Assembly (NCBI GenBank): GCA_030448185.1
Contig: JAUJNL010000015.1
Coordinates: 21,998 to 85,997, forward strand
DNA length: 64,000 bases
Direction: 5' to 3'
Source: Cytophagales bacterium
GTDB taxonomy: Bacteria > Bacteroidota > Bacteroidia > Cytophagales > 172606-1
The stretch's first letter is position 1; every line of letters starts with the position of its first letter. Both the position numbers and the translations under genes were made by a program. The notes beneath the pieces were generated by a model, which was not told where the DNA came from, searched no databases, and saw only the letters and a program-made list of their open reading frames with translations. Below are positions 9,738 through 19,747 of the stretch, in pieces.

Positions 9738-11222
9738 TTGATCCTAGTAGGAAGCTTCAGCCCCTACCGGACTGGGCCGATACGTAGTTCTACCTCTTGT
9801 ACACCTATTTTTAAAGGGACCGTGCGAAAATCTGGATTTGAGCTAAACACCTTGACTGTTATAGGTCAAGCACTGGAGGGACTAAAATGCCCTACCGAGA
9901 AAAAAAACTTTTTGCGGGCTCGCCGCTTATACAAACGTTCCCTCAGGCATAAATTAAGCTACCTGAAGAAGTTTTCCATCAGTGGTGCGTACACAGTATT
10001 CCCCCTGGAGCACCGGATCTTTAATGCACTCAGTTTTTTTTCAATTATTGCGTGTATTCTATCCACTTTTTCGAGCTGGCTGATTGGATTACCAATTGTG
10101 GTCATCCTTCTTAATCTGGTTTGTCTTGCCTTGTTTGGTCTATTTTATTATCTCTCACGGTTCTGGGGCAAGTACAGCTTGCTGGTTACACCTTTTGCCA
10201 TACTTACCTGTATCTTATTATCCCTTTTATGGTTCTATAACGGCGGGATCAACGGGTCTATCAGCTATTCCTATCTGTTTGCTTTATTCAGCCTGCTGAT
10301 TATTTCCAGAAATAGAGCATTAACTGCCCTCCTTATCATCTCCAACGTAATAGTAGTTATAGGAATCGAGTATTATTTTCCCCATCTGGTTACCCACTAT
10401 GAAAGCCGCGAGTCCCATTTCTGGGATATCATCTTCAGCTTCATCTGGGTATCAGTGATTATTGCTTTCGGCGTGTCCCAATTAATCGGGAATTACGAAA
10501 AGGAAAGAACCGCTCAAATCAACCAGATGCAGGAGCTTAAGAAACTGGCCCAGGTTCATAACCGATTGTTTTCCATTATCTCGCATGATCTGCGGGCCCC
10601 TCTGCGTTCCGTACAAGCGACCTTGCAACTGCAAAAAGACGGGTACCTGACTGAGCAGGAAATGAAAGTACTTACTGAGGCATTATCGAGACAGGTCAAT
10701 AACACCAATGCCTTGCTGGACAACCTGTTCTTCTGGTCGCGTAATCAGATGCAGGGAATAAGGGCAGTACCAGCCAAAACCAACCTGGTAGAAATTATTT
10801 ATGAAACGTTAGAATTACTGGCTCCACTAGCTGAACGAAAACACATCAGATTGGATTCACAAGTGACCGAACCACTACATGTGTTTGCCGATCCGGACAT
10901 GGTAAAACTAATCCTCCGTAACCTGGTGAGCAATGCCATTAAATTCTCCGATAAAGACGATTCTATCACCGTAACTGCTACCATAGCCCCACAAATGATC
11001 ACGATTGGCGTATCAGACACCGGAATCGGTATCAGTGTCGATCAGCAAGCTAATCTTTTTAAAATGCACGGAGCCTCTCTGCTGGGTACTGCTAATGAAA
11101 AAGGAAGTGGGCTTGGTTTGTTTCTCTGTAAGGAGTTTGTAGAGGAAAACGGAGGCACTATTTGGGTTAAGAGCCAAAAGGACAAAGGAACCGTTTTTTA
11201 TTTTACCCTTCCAGCGGCCTGA
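9738..11222 (+). CDS. membrane sensor histidine kinase
   Basis: Histidine kinase of up to 494 aa. About five to six membrane helices (residues 95-255) are followed by a short coiled linker (KERTAQINQMQELKK) and the kinase core: H-box SHDLRAPL near residue 287, N-box LVSNAIKFS near 395, G1 DTGIGI near 427 and G2 GSGLGLFL near 456. It lacks PAS or HAMP domains and a fused receiver. The start is uncertain: no ATG precedes the first helix in this frame, so TTG at 9738 or GTG at 9822 would have to be used. No response-regulator gene is adjacent, so the partner is elsewhere. Confidence 0.88.
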   Translation: MILVGSFSPYRTGPIRSSTSCTPIFKGTVRKSGFELNTLTVIGQALEGLKCPTEKKNFLRARRLYKRSLRHKLSYLKKFSISGAYTVFPLEHRIFNALSFFSIIACILSTFSSWLIGLPIVVILLNLVCLALFGLFYYLSRFWGKYSLLVTPFAILTCILLSLLWFYNGGINGSISYSYLFALFSLLIISRNRALTALLIISNVIVVIGIEYYFPHLVTHYESRESHFWDIIFSFIWVSVIIAFGVSQLIGNYEKERTAQINQMQELKKLAQVHNRLFSIISHDLRAPLRSVQATLQLQKDGYLTEQEMKVLTEALSRQVNNTNALLDNLFFWSRNQMQGIRAVPAKTNLVEIIYETLELLAPLAERKHIRLDSQVTEPLHVFADPDMVKLILRNLVSNAIKFSDKDDSITVTATIAPQMITIGVSDTGIGISVDQQANLFKMHGASLLGTANEKGSGLGLFLCKEFVEENGGTIWVKSQKDKGTVFYFTLPAA

Positions 11223-11534
11223 GACTCAAATAAGGAATACCAGTAAAATTAAACTGCTTATACAGGCAAGTTTGCTAGCTGATACGTTTTTATTGAAGTC
11301 ATATACCTTTTAATCTACTATTCCTATACTACTGGACATTTGTAAAAGGCAGATTACTCAAGTAGCCTTTGTGTCGTAATTCCGAAGCGGTTTGATCTTC
11401 CCCTCAGGCCAAAGTACTCCCCTCACCGCAATCCTCATTTCCATCCCCGTAGACTGAACCAGGTAAAATTATTTAGGGAAAAGTTTAGTTTATAAAAATA
11501 TTTTCTACATTTATGAATATCGCTTCGAAAAAGG
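11223..11534. other. gene-free gap before the PadR gene
   Basis: About 310 bp without a credible gene. The last 80 bp are AT-rich and should hold the promoter of the PadR-permease pair. I see no clear operator or terminator. Confidence 0.5.
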
Positions 11535-11873
11535 ATGAAAGGAACGTATCTGGGAGAGTTTGAGGAAATGGTCCTGCTGATTGTAGGCGTACTATATGAC
11601 CAAGCCTACGGACTAGCCATCTCCAGGGAGATCGGTGAGCAGACAGGCCGTTCCGTACATATCAGTGCCGTACATTCGGCCTTGCACCGGCTGGAGAAGA
11701 AGGGGTTTCTTACTTCCCGGTTGGCGGAAGCTACGCAGGAAAGAGGAGGCAAGCGTAAACGGCTCTTTACTTTAACGCAGGCTGGAAGCAGCGCATTACA
11801 AGAGGCCCTTGCCTTACGCAACGAACTATTCGGGCAGATTCCCAGCTTAGCCCTGCAAGGAGGTGCTTCGTGA
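11535..11873 (+). CDS. PadR-family transcriptional regulator
   Basis: Regulator of 112 aa with the PadR winged-helix pattern: LGEFEEMVLLIVGVL at the N-terminus, YGLAISREI, the recognition region VHSALHRLEKKGFL, and the wing GGKRKRLFTLTQAG. Its stop overlaps the GTG start of the permease gene by 4 nt. This PadR plus prefix-domain permease pair is common in Cytophagales and suggests that the regulator controls its own operon. It is intact, unlike its partner. Confidence 0.9.
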   Translation: MKGTYLGEFEEMVLLIVGVLYDQAYGLAISREIGEQTGRSVHISAVHSALHRLEKKGFLTSRLAEATQERGGKRKRLFTLTQAGSSALQEALALRNELFGQIPSLALQGGAS

Positions 11874-13520
11874 GGAATACACCTGCTACGCCTCCACGCT
11901 TGGCCGAACAGTTCCTGGAATGGTACTGTCATCCAGATCTGTTGGAAGAAATTCAGGGTGATCTTAACGAGGCTTTTGCGGAACGAATAACGACCAAAGG
12001 CATCAGCAAAGCCCGCCTGTTATATATCCTGGATGTGATTCGTTTCATCCGGCCTTTTACCCTCCAGCGGGGAACTTCCCCCTATCTAGCTCTTCACCTG
12101 GCTGATATGCTTGCCAACTATTTCAAAATTACCCTCCGGAACTTGGTCAGGTATAAATCTTATTCGGCTATCAACGTCTCCTGTCTGGCAATGGGTATGG
12201 CCGTGGCGCTGCACATCGGTCTTTGGATGTGGGATGAAATCTCTTCGCATTGCCCGGTAATGGAGAATCAGCATTTTAATGGCGGCATCATCACTACGGA
12301 GTACGTACCGGCTCCCTCGGCAAGGAACTACGAACCCTGTACGGCAGTGACTTCAAACGGGTAATCAGGGCTTCGGAAATAGGTAGTCATATGCTGAGCC
12401 ACGGGGAGAAGAAATTTACCCGGAACGGCAGATTCTGCGAACCGGGAATTACGGAGATGCTTTCCCCTGAAAATGCTCAAAGGCACCGGGCTAGCCTGCA
12501 GGACCCTTCCTCGATTATCTTGTCCCAATCAGCAGCAGAAGCCTTTTTTGGGGACGAAGACCCCACGGGGAAAGTGATGCGGCTGGATGACAAACTAGAT
12601 GTAACCGTAAGTGGCGTATATGAAGACCTGCCTCACAATTCAACTTTTGCGGACGTAAGCTTTCTGGCTCCTGGAAACTATTCCTGAAAAGTGAGAACTG
12701 GACCCCGGAAATGGAAAACGATTGGGGTGATTATTTCTGTCAGGTCTTTGTCCAACTAGCCGAGGGGGGCCGACCTTGATAAGGTCTCGGCCAGGATCAG
12801 GCTGGTAAAACAGCGCAATATCGACCAGTCGGTGCACCGGTACCAACCAGAACTCTTCCTGCATCCCATGGAAAAGTGGCATTTGTATTCAAAGTTTGAA
12901 CGAGGAATAAGTGTTGGGGGAAGTATTGAATACGTCTGGCTTTTCGGTCTCATTGGTGGGTTTGTGCTCCTGCTGGCCTCCATCAACTTTATGAACCTGA
13001 GTACGGCCCAGAGTGCCAAGCGGGCCAAAGAGGTAGGCATCCGTAAAACCATGGGCTCTTTGCGGGGGCAATTAGTGGGGCAATTCTTCACTGAGTCATT
13101 GCTGGTGGTGCTCCTTGCTTTCGGATTGGCCTTGATCGTGTCTCTACTTTGTTTGCCCTGGGTCAATGAGATAGCCGGCAGGCAAATGACTATCCCAATC
13201 GCCAATCCCTGGTTCTGGATGGTCTGTGTCAGTTTTATCGGCCTGACGGGTTTAGTAGCGGGTAGTTACCCGGCTTTCTACCTGTCTTCCTTCCAGCCGG
13301 TAAAAGTGCTGAAAGGTAGCTTCCGGGTAGGACGCTTGGCCGCTCTTCCCCGTAAGGTATTGGTAGTGGTGCAATTTACCATCTCGGTTACCTTGATTAT
13401 TGGTACCTTAGGGGTCCATCAGCAGGTGGCGTACGCTAAGAACCGGCCGGTCGGATATAACCGGAACGGGCTGGTCATGGTTCAAATGGTTACGCCCGGT
13501 ATTCATGCCCATTTTGATGC

Positions 13521-13530
13521 CATCCGGGAG
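13521..13530. repeat. target-site duplication, left copy
   Basis: CATCCGGGAG flanks the IS here and again at 14700-14709. A 10-bp duplication fits ISAs1-family transposition. Confidence 0.92.
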
Positions 13531-14699
13531 CAGGGCTGTACAGTTTAGTTATAACAACCACTGAAATAGGGTTTTAATATTGTGCGCATGGAGATCAATG
13601 GCCGTTTTGACACATTTATATCCTTTTAGGCGCATTAAGTTCAAGGCAATATTTTTGAGCAAGGATACATTTTTGGCAGCCTGTTTGTGAGCAATCTGGT
13701 TTTTGTCTTCTCCCATTGTGACATCTTTTACGTAGTGTAAGCGATTCTCCACTGACCAGTAGGAACGGATAAGTTCTCCAGCCTGAGCGGCTTCCTGCAT
13801 GTTGCGGCTCAGGATATAGTAATGGGTCTTATCATAGGTTTTGCCTTTTTCTTAATCCCCATCGTCTCAGCACGAGAAAGCAAGCAATACCTACGTACGT
13901 CTGCTGCCAATGCGGGGGAGCTTTATAAAGCTGTACCCTCCGATGTTCGAGTCTGCCCCGGTTCTTGTGCCGGCTTTCATGGCTATCAGTAGGCTTTTGG
14001 GCAAGGGCTTCCTGCTTGATAAGTGTTAAGAGCTTGTCTTGATTGCCTTTTACCTGAATCAAGTAATCATTGCCGGATTCAACAATCACGGCTAGTGTTT
14101 TTTTTGGCAATGCAGCGCATCCAGCGTGAGCATAGCGCCTTTTAGATGCAGTTGTTGGATTAACGCTCTGACCACTTTTGCTTCATCTTCCTTGCCATTA
14201 TGATAAGCTTCCAGGCTATGCACTAAACCAGACTGATGCGAAAACACCTGGACCATGGCCACAAAGTCCTGGTAGCTTTTATTATAATCACTTAAGGTAG
14301 ATTTCAAACTCTTTCCATCCAGGGAATAGTTTTCTACCGGCAAGTGTTGACTTTGCATCCAGGCTTCAAACTGCTGCTTGACGGCTTGAAAATCCACTTT
14401 GCCTAGTAAACTACTAATCGTTACATGATTAGGTACGCCATGCCCAAAGCCAAATAATCTCACAAATTCCCAGGCGTGTCGTTGCATAAAACGGGCTAGT
14501 TCCCGGTAGCCATACCGTCCACTCAAGTTACCCATGATTACCATCGCCAGCACCGCTGGTAAAGGGTGCCGACTACCAGCCCGACGACGTGGGTCAGGTA
14601 TGTTTTCCAGATATGAGAGTAAATTTGTCCCCATCTCTATTGTGTTTTCATGCAAATCTACTAAGGTCCAATATATTATACATAAACTGTACAGCCCTG
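13531..14699 (-). mobile_element. ISAs1-family insertion sequence, copy 1
   Basis: Element of 1169 bp ending in inverted repeats that begin CAGGGCTGTACAGTTTA on the left and are mirrored on the right (TAAACTGTACAGCCCTG). It is flanked by a perfect 10-bp target duplication. It carries one transposase gene on the minus strand and interrupts the permease gene. A near-identical copy lies at 54540-55706. Copy 1 is 2 bp longer because of two extra T residues. Confidence 0.93.
13549..14655 (-). pseudogene. ISAs1-family DDE transposase, two frame breaks
   Basis: Reconstructed transposase of about 368 aa. It has the family opening (MGTNLLSYLENIPDPRRR), the first aspartate in YSLDGKSLKST, the second in MLTLDALHCQKK, and the glutamate in VTMGEDKNQIAHK. 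The frame breaks at an A8 run just after the second aspartate (14098-14105 on the plus strand). A -1 slip there continues as TLAVIVESGNDYLIQVKGNQ. A second break comes from an extra T near 13846-13851. The A8 break is shared with copy 2 and the second is not. See the finding on possible programmed slippage. Confidence 0.88.
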
Positions 14700-14709
14700 C
14701 ATCCGGGAG
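14700..14709. repeat. target-site duplication, right copy
   Basis: CATCCGGGAG, identical to 13521-13530 and directly abutting the right end of the IS. Confidence 0.92.
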
Positions 14710-15708
14710 GAATTAAAAGGTTCGGGAGCCGTAGCGGAAATGGCCGAATCGGGAAGCCCGATCACCGCCGTCTGGTCTCTCAATGGCGGGTTTACCTGGA
14801 AAGGCAAAGCCCCCAACGCAAGAGGCCTTTTTTCAACCATCTATGTATCCCATGATTTCGGCAAAACGGTGAACTGGAAGTTGAAGGCCGGCCGGGATTT
14901 CTCCCGCGAAATGCGTACTGATTCCTCAGCAATAATTCTAAATGAAACGGCCATAAAATTTATGGGATTACAAGAACCCTTGGGAGAAACCCTCAGATGG
15001 CACGGTCGGACTTTTACCGTGATTGGGGTAATCGAAGACATGGTGATGGAATCTCCTTACCAGCCCGTATCGCAGACTGTTTTCGTGCTGAACGGGAATC
15101 CAGGTAACTTTATCAATATTAAAATAAACCCTGCTGTCAGTGCCAGGGAAGCCTTAAGTAGCATTTCAGCTGTGTTCAAGAAATATAATCCGGCGGCTCC
15201 CTTTGAATACAAGTTCGTAGCGGAGGAATACGCCCGAAAATTTGGCGACGAACAGCGTATCGGCAGACTGGCTACCGGCTTTGCGGCATTGACTATTTTT
15301 ATCTCCTGCCTGGGTATTTTCGGGCTGGCCTCCTTCACGGCTGAGCAGCGCACCAAAGAAATTGGCGTACGCAAAGTGTTGGGTGCCTCCGTGCTGAGTA
15401 TATGGCAGTTACTCATCGGGGAATTTATGCGTCTGGTCATGATTGCTTCCCTGATTGCGGTGCCTGCAGGCTATTACCTGCTCCAACACTGGCTCCGGCA
15501 ATACGAATACCGTACGTCATTTTCCTGGTGGGTTTTTGCCCTGGCTAGCGGAGGCGTACTGCTCATCACCCTGCTGACGGTGAGTAGCCAAGCGATCAAA
15601 GCAGCCTTGAGTGACCCGGTGAAGAGCCTGCGCAACGAGTAACCGTAAGTTTACCCTTAAAGTGATAGTAACTATATTCTCAAATTTTTACCCGTTTATT
15701 CCCGTAAC

Positions 15709-16863
15709 ATGGCGACAACGCAAACATCATCCCCGGAAAAGCGAAGCGGCCGGCTGCCTGGCCGAAAAAAGAATAGTCCCCGCAAATCTAAAAGTGCCCT
15801 GCGGGAATGGCTTGGTTCGGTTCTTTTTGCCGTAATCGTAGCTTCCCTGGTGCATTGGCTGATTATGCAGCCGTTTACCATTCCAACCTCGTCGATGGAG
15901 AAGTCTTTACGGGTAGGCGACTACCTGTTCGTGAGTAAGTTCCACTATGGAGCCCGGGCACCCCGTACTTTGTTGCAGGTACCGCTTACGCACCAGACCA
16001 TCTGGGGCACTACTATTCCCTCGTACGTAGACTGGCTTCACTTGCCTTATTACCGCCTGCCCGGTTTTTCGAAGATCAAGCACAATGATGTGGTAGTTTT
16101 TAATTACCCGCCGGAGCTACAACACCCTTCCGATCTGAAGACGAACTACATTAAGCGCTGCGTGGGTATTGCCGGCGATTCCCTTACCATTATCAACAAG
16201 CAGGTTTACGTTAACGGATTGCCCCTGAAGAATCCCGAAAACGGGCAAACGAGTTACCTGGTGCAGGCTTCCATTGACCTGAATGAACGCTTGTTCAAAA
16301 AATACGATATTACGGAACGGATTTCATTCACCGATGGCAGCTACTTGATTCAGACCACCAGGCAAACGGCCGACCAATTAGAGCAATTGGATTTTATTAC
16401 CAAAGTAGAAGAAGTAAATCCCTCTGAACCCGTAACGGCTGGCCGTGCCAATACCTGGGGTGGCAAAGTAGGTTGGACCCAGGACAACTTCGGCCCTTTG
16501 TACGTCCCAAGAGCTGGTGATAAGATCAGGCTGAATACCCAAAATCTGATGCATTACCAGTACGCCATCCTTAATTTCGAGGGAAACCTAAATGCAAAAG
16601 TGGAGAATGACAAATTGTACATAGAGGGTAAGGAAGTCTCCGAATATACGTTCCGGCAGAACTATTATTTTATGATCGGAGATAACCGTCATAACTCTGA
16701 GGATTCACGATATTGGGGCTTCGTACCGGAGGACCATATTGTGGGGAAAGCCCTGTTTGTATGGTGGTCAGTAGCTCCGGGAGAAGACAATGCATTCTTT
16801 GAAAACCTGTTTTCGCTGCCCGGCAGGATTCGCTGGCGCAGATTATTTACGGAAATAGAGTAG
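15709..16863 (+). CDS. lepB: signal peptidase I
   Basis: Type I signal peptidase of 384 aa, the inner-membrane enzyme that removes signal peptides from exported proteins. A basic N-terminus leads into one membrane helix (WLGSVLFAVIVASLVHWLIM). The catalytic serine lies in FTIPTSSMEKSL and the general-base lysine in NYIKRCVGIAGD. The box GDNRHNSEDSRYWGFVP follows near the C-terminus. The long insert between the lysine and the last box (about 120 residues) is usual in Bacteroidota. A strong terminator follows at 16889. Confidence 0.95.
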   Translation: MATTQTSSPEKRSGRLPGRKKNSPRKSKSALREWLGSVLFAVIVASLVHWLIMQPFTIPTSSMEKSLRVGDYLFVSKFHYGARAPRTLLQVPLTHQTIWGTTIPSYVDWLHLPYYRLPGFSKIKHNDVVVFNYPPELQHPSDLKTNYIKRCVGIAGDSLTIINKQVYVNGLPLKNPENGQTSYLVQASIDLNERLFKKYDITERISFTDGSYLIQTTRQTADQLEQLDFITKVEEVNPSEPVTAGRANTWGGKVGWTQDNFGPLYVPRAGDKIRLNTQNLMHYQYAILNFEGNLNAKVENDKLYIEGKEVSEYTFRQNYYFMIGDNRHNSEDSRYWGFVPEDHIVGKALFVWWSVAPGEDNAFFENLFSLPGRIRWRRLFTEIE

Positions 16864-16888
16864 CATTTTGATAATCCTACGAGGATAG

Positions 16889-16926
16889 GCCCGGCTGATT
16901 TGTTAAATCAGCCGGGCTCTCTTTTA
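16889..16926 (+). terminator. rho-independent terminator of lepB
   Basis: GCCCGGCTGATTT at 16889-16901 pairs perfectly with its mirror at 16905-16917 around a 3-nt loop, followed by TCTCTTTT. Confidence 0.9.
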
Positions 16927-17027
16927 TGATTAAAATGCTTGGGTCTGAAAGGTAGTTCCTATACGGTAGTTGCTGCAATACATGCTGATTTCGTATTTTG
17001 CTTCTATTATTTTGCAATAGCCAAACT

Positions 17028-18058
17028 ATGCCCCGACGCCTTCCGGTTCAAGCCTATATTGATGGTATCTTAGCCGGAGACCGGCTCCTGCTCAGTCGTG
17101 CCATTACGCTTGCCGAAAGCCAGCTAGCTGAAGACCAAATACTAGCCGGAAAAGTATTGGATGGCGTTATCAATCCCACCAGGAGTTCTTTCCGTATCGG
17201 CATTACCGGCGTTCCCGGCGTAGGCAAGAGTACTTTTATTGAATCATTGGGGACGTACCTGACCGGAAGGGGCAAAAAAGTAGCGGTACTCACCGTGGAT
17301 CCATCCAGCGAACGTACCAAAGGCAGCATTCTCGGCGACAAGACCCGGATGGAGAAATTGTCTAATGATCCACTGGCGTACGTAAGGCCATCCGCTACCG
17401 GTAATTCGCTGGGGGGTGTTACCCGAAATACCCGGCAGGCCATCCTGCTCTGCGAGGCGGCAGGATTTGAATTAATCATAATCGAAACCGTGGGAGTTGG
17501 GCAATCGGAAACCGCAGTACGTAACATGGCTGATTTCTTCCTGCTGCTGATGCTGGCGGAGCGGGCGACGAACTGCAAGGCATCAAACAGGGCATTATGG
17601 AAATGGCCGACGCGGTGCTTATCACCAAAGCTGATGGCAGCAATACTCAAGCGGTGCAACAGGCCAAAGCCGCTTACCAGAATGCCTTACATTTATTCCC
17701 ACCCACCGCATCCGCCTGGACACCTCCGGTAATGACCTGCTCGGCCCTGATCGGTACCGGAATACCAGAGGTCTGGCAGATGCTGGAGCACTACCACCAG
17801 CTTACCCACCAAAATGGCTTTTTTATACGTAACCGGCAGGAGCAAAATATGCGTTGGATGCATGAGTCGGTGGTACAATCCCTGGAAAGCCAGTTTTTTG
17901 GGCATCCTACCGTAAAAGAATTGCTACCCAATCTGCAAAATCAGGTAAAAACAGGGCAACTTTCCGCCTTAAAGGCAGCCCAGGTATTACTGGATAGTTG
18001 GAAGGGAAATAAAACAAAAAATGGCCCGAATGCGATCCGGGCCACTTGGTTAAAATAG
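17028..18058 (+). pseudogene. meaB: methylmalonyl-CoA mutase-associated GTPase MeaB, one frameshift
   Basis: GTPase chaperone that guards methylmalonyl-CoA mutase and its cobalamin loading. The P-loop is GVPGVGKST near residue 65, then VAVLTVDPSSERTKGSILGD, the switch region FELIIIETVGVGQSE, and NKxD-like ITKADG after the break. One base, probably a G, is missing near 17557. Adding it gives LAGAGDELQGIKQGIMEMAD and a normal protein of about 343 aa. No catalytic motif is damaged, so a sequence error is likely. I start at ATG 17028 (MPRRLPVQAYIDGILAGD), not the upstream in-frame codon. No mutase gene is adjacent. Confidence 0.85.
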
Positions 18059-18076
18059 ATAAATGAGTCTTCTTTA

Positions 18077-18922
18077 TTAAAAATCCAGCAGCTCGCCTAA
18101 GGGCAACTGGTTCATGGCTTGCAGCAACTGGTCATCATTAGGGGCAACTCCGTGCCATTTGTGGCTGCCCATCATGAAATCTACGCCATAACCCATTTCG
18201 GTTTTCATCAGGATCATAACCGGCGTAGCCCGGCCGGTAAGTCCTTTGGCCCGTTCCAGGGTTTTTACCACTTCGGCCATATCATTCCCGTTTTCCAGGT
18301 TGATCACCTCCCAGCCAAAGGCTTTGTACTTAGCACCCAGGTCACCCAGGTCCATTACTTTTTTGGTGGGTCCGTCAATCTGCTGACCATTATAGTCGAT
18401 GGTAGCAATCAGATTGTCTACCTTATGATGCGCCGCTGACATGGCAGCCTCCCAGATTTGTCCTTCATCCTGTTCCCCATCGCCCATCAGCACAAAAACC
18501 AGTTTATTGTCGCCATTCAATTTTTTAGCTAAGGCAGCACCAATCGCCACTGAAAGCCCTTGCCCGAGGGAACCAGATGCTACCCGTATGCCAGGCAGCC
18601 CCTCGTGCGTAGTAGGATGGCCCTGCACCCGGGAATTGATTTTCCGGAAGGTCATTAACTCGGACACTTCAAAATACCCAGACCGGGCCAGCACACTGTA
18701 CCACACTGGTGAAATATGGCCATTGGAAAGGAAAAACAAGTCTTCGTCCTTCCCCTCCATGCTGAACTTGGGGTTGTGCTTCATCATATGAAAGTACAAA
18801 GCCACGAAGTAATCAGCACAGCCCAGCGACCCGCCGGGGTGACCCGACTTAGCCCCGTGTACCATGCGCAGGATGTCACGCCGAACCTGTCCGGCAATGC
18901 CTTCTAATTTTTCAATTTCCAT
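18077..18922 (-). CDS. transketolase, N-terminal (TPP-binding) subunit
   Basis: Split transketolase subunit of 281 aa for the pentose-phosphate pathway. It contains GHPGGSLGCADYFVALYF near residue 27, the cofactor-site segment GSLGQGLSVAIG, and the metal/TPP motif GDGEQDEGQIWEAAM ending in the NGQQIDG region. It ends GELLDF after about 280 residues, as N-terminal halves do. The C-terminal subunit, normally the next gene downstream, is not here: the downstream neighbour is the convergent meaB gene 18 bp away. The partner must lie elsewhere. Confidence 0.93.
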   Translation of the reverse strand: MEIEKLEGIAGQVRRDILRMVHGAKSGHPGGSLGCADYFVALYFHMMKHNPKFSMEGKDEDLFFLSNGHISPVWYSVLARSGYFEVSELMTFRKINSRVQGHPTTHEGLPGIRVASGSLGQGLSVAIGAALAKKLNGDNKLVFVLMGDGEQDEGQIWEAAMSAAHHKVDNLIATIDYNGQQIDGPTKKVMDLGDLGAKYKAFGWEVINLENGNDMAEVVKTLERAKGLTGRATPVMILMKTEMGYGVDFMMGSHKWHGVAPNDDQLLQAMNQLPLGELLDF

Positions 18923-18924
18923 GA

Positions 18925-19104
18925 ATAGTTAAGTTTAGGAGTGGATGAGAAAAGGAGTTTATGAATGGATAAAGTACGTGAGTGGATGAATGTAGGAGTA
19001 TACGAGTTAAAAGTGGCTGAGTGGATGAGTAGAGAGAAATTGTCTGAAAAGTATGTTATCTAGCTATTTACTCATCAACTCATGTACTCATCAACTCAAA
19101 ACAC
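18925..19104. repeat. word-repeat gap (GAGTGGATGA type)
   Basis: The whole gap between the transketolase and peroxiredoxin genes is made of variants of GAGTGGATGA and GGAGTNNATGA, then the mirrored words ACTCATCAACTCATGTACTC. It can fold into a long imperfect hairpin. I see no gene in it. Confidence 0.65.
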
Positions 19105-19554
19105 TCACTTTAAAATCTGATCCGTATGGGCTTTGGTATCGACCTTGCTGATAATGTCCGTGATGATGCCTTTTTCGTCGATCAGGAAGGTAGTCCGTAC
19201 GGTGCCCATGTACTGCTTGCCATACATGGATTTTTCCTGCCAGAGATCGTACAACTGCACGACCTGCTTGTCGGTATCAGCCAGCAGGGTAAAATTAAGA
19301 CCGTACTTATCAATAAACTTCCGGTGGGACTTCTCGTCGTCTATGCTGACGCCGATGACCTCGTAGCCGGCAGCCTTAAGGGCCGGGAGATTTTCATTGA
19401 GGTTACAGGCCTGCGCCGTACAACCAGGAGTATCGTCTTTGGGGTAGAAATACAGCACCACCTTCTTGCCCCGGTAGCCGGATAGCTTTACCGGGTTGCC
19501 GTGCTGGTCTTTGCTGGTAAAATCAGGAGCCGGATCTCCCACTTTTATGGTCAT
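19105..19554 (-). CDS. bcp: thioredoxin-dependent thiol peroxidase (Bcp/PrxQ type)
   Basis: Peroxiredoxin of 149 aa that reduces hydroperoxides. The active site is YPKDDTPGCTAQACNL, with the peroxidatic cysteine in PGCT and the resolving cysteine five residues on in QAC, as in PrxQ proteins. VGDPAPDFTSKDQHGNPVKL is the usual N-terminus. The frame is open about 48 codons further upstream, but the ATG at 19554 matches the family start. Its upstream side abuts the cassette array, whose first boundary lies 176 bp away. Confidence 0.93.
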   Translation of the reverse strand: MTIKVGDPAPDFTSKDQHGNPVKLSGYRGKKVVLYFYPKDDTPGCTAQACNLNENLPALKAAGYEVIGVSIDDEKSHRKFIDKYGLNFTLLADTDKQVVQLYDLWQEKSMYGKQYMGTVRTTFLIDEKGIITDIISKVDTKAHTDQILK

Positions 19555-19729
19555 GCGCTTTACGGTTTGAGTCGTACAAGCTGCAAAGTAAAGCATTTCC
19601 GGGGAATAGGAAATGGTAAATTCTAAATGGTAAATGAAAACTATTCCAGGCAAATTTTCAAAAGCACCACCAAGCATTACAGTATTACAACAATACAAAA
19701 ACTACGACAAAACTTTCGCATATTTAGGC

Positions 19730-19739
19730 GTTAGCTACC
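19730..19739 (+). other. left boundary box of the cassette array
   Basis: GTTAGCTACC, the exact reverse complement of the GGTAGCTAAC box at 20531-20540. Recombination in integrons falls after the G of GTT, so the first cassette would begin at 19731. No mirrored left half is visible upstream, as expected for an attI-like or truncated first site. Confidence 0.6.
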
Positions 19740-19747
19740 ATTTTAAA

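Larger units (their letters stand above)
11870..15642 (+). pseudogene. MacB/FtsX-type ABC permease with prefix domain, frameshifted and interrupted by an IS
   Basis: Without the IS this would be a permease of about 860 aa. It has a cytosolic permease-prefix domain (LAEQFLEWYCHPDLLEEIQG), a first membrane helix near SYSAINVSCLAMGMAVAL, a MacB-type periplasmic domain, and two FtsX domains (NFMNLSTAQSAKRAKEVGIR and AEQRTKEIGVRKVLGASV). Removing 13531-14699 and one copy of the flanking 10-bp duplication restores the frame exactly (HFDAIREELKGSG). At least five single-base indels (near 12305, 12466, 12487, 12670 and 12766) break the first half. The IS is a genuine inactivation. The indels may be sequence errors. 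Confidence 0.88.

Noticed and set aside
19634..19747. N-terminal extension of the cassette 1 protein
   Set aside because: It lies outside the cassette boundary, overlaps word repeats and does not look like protein. The ATG at 19748 fits better.
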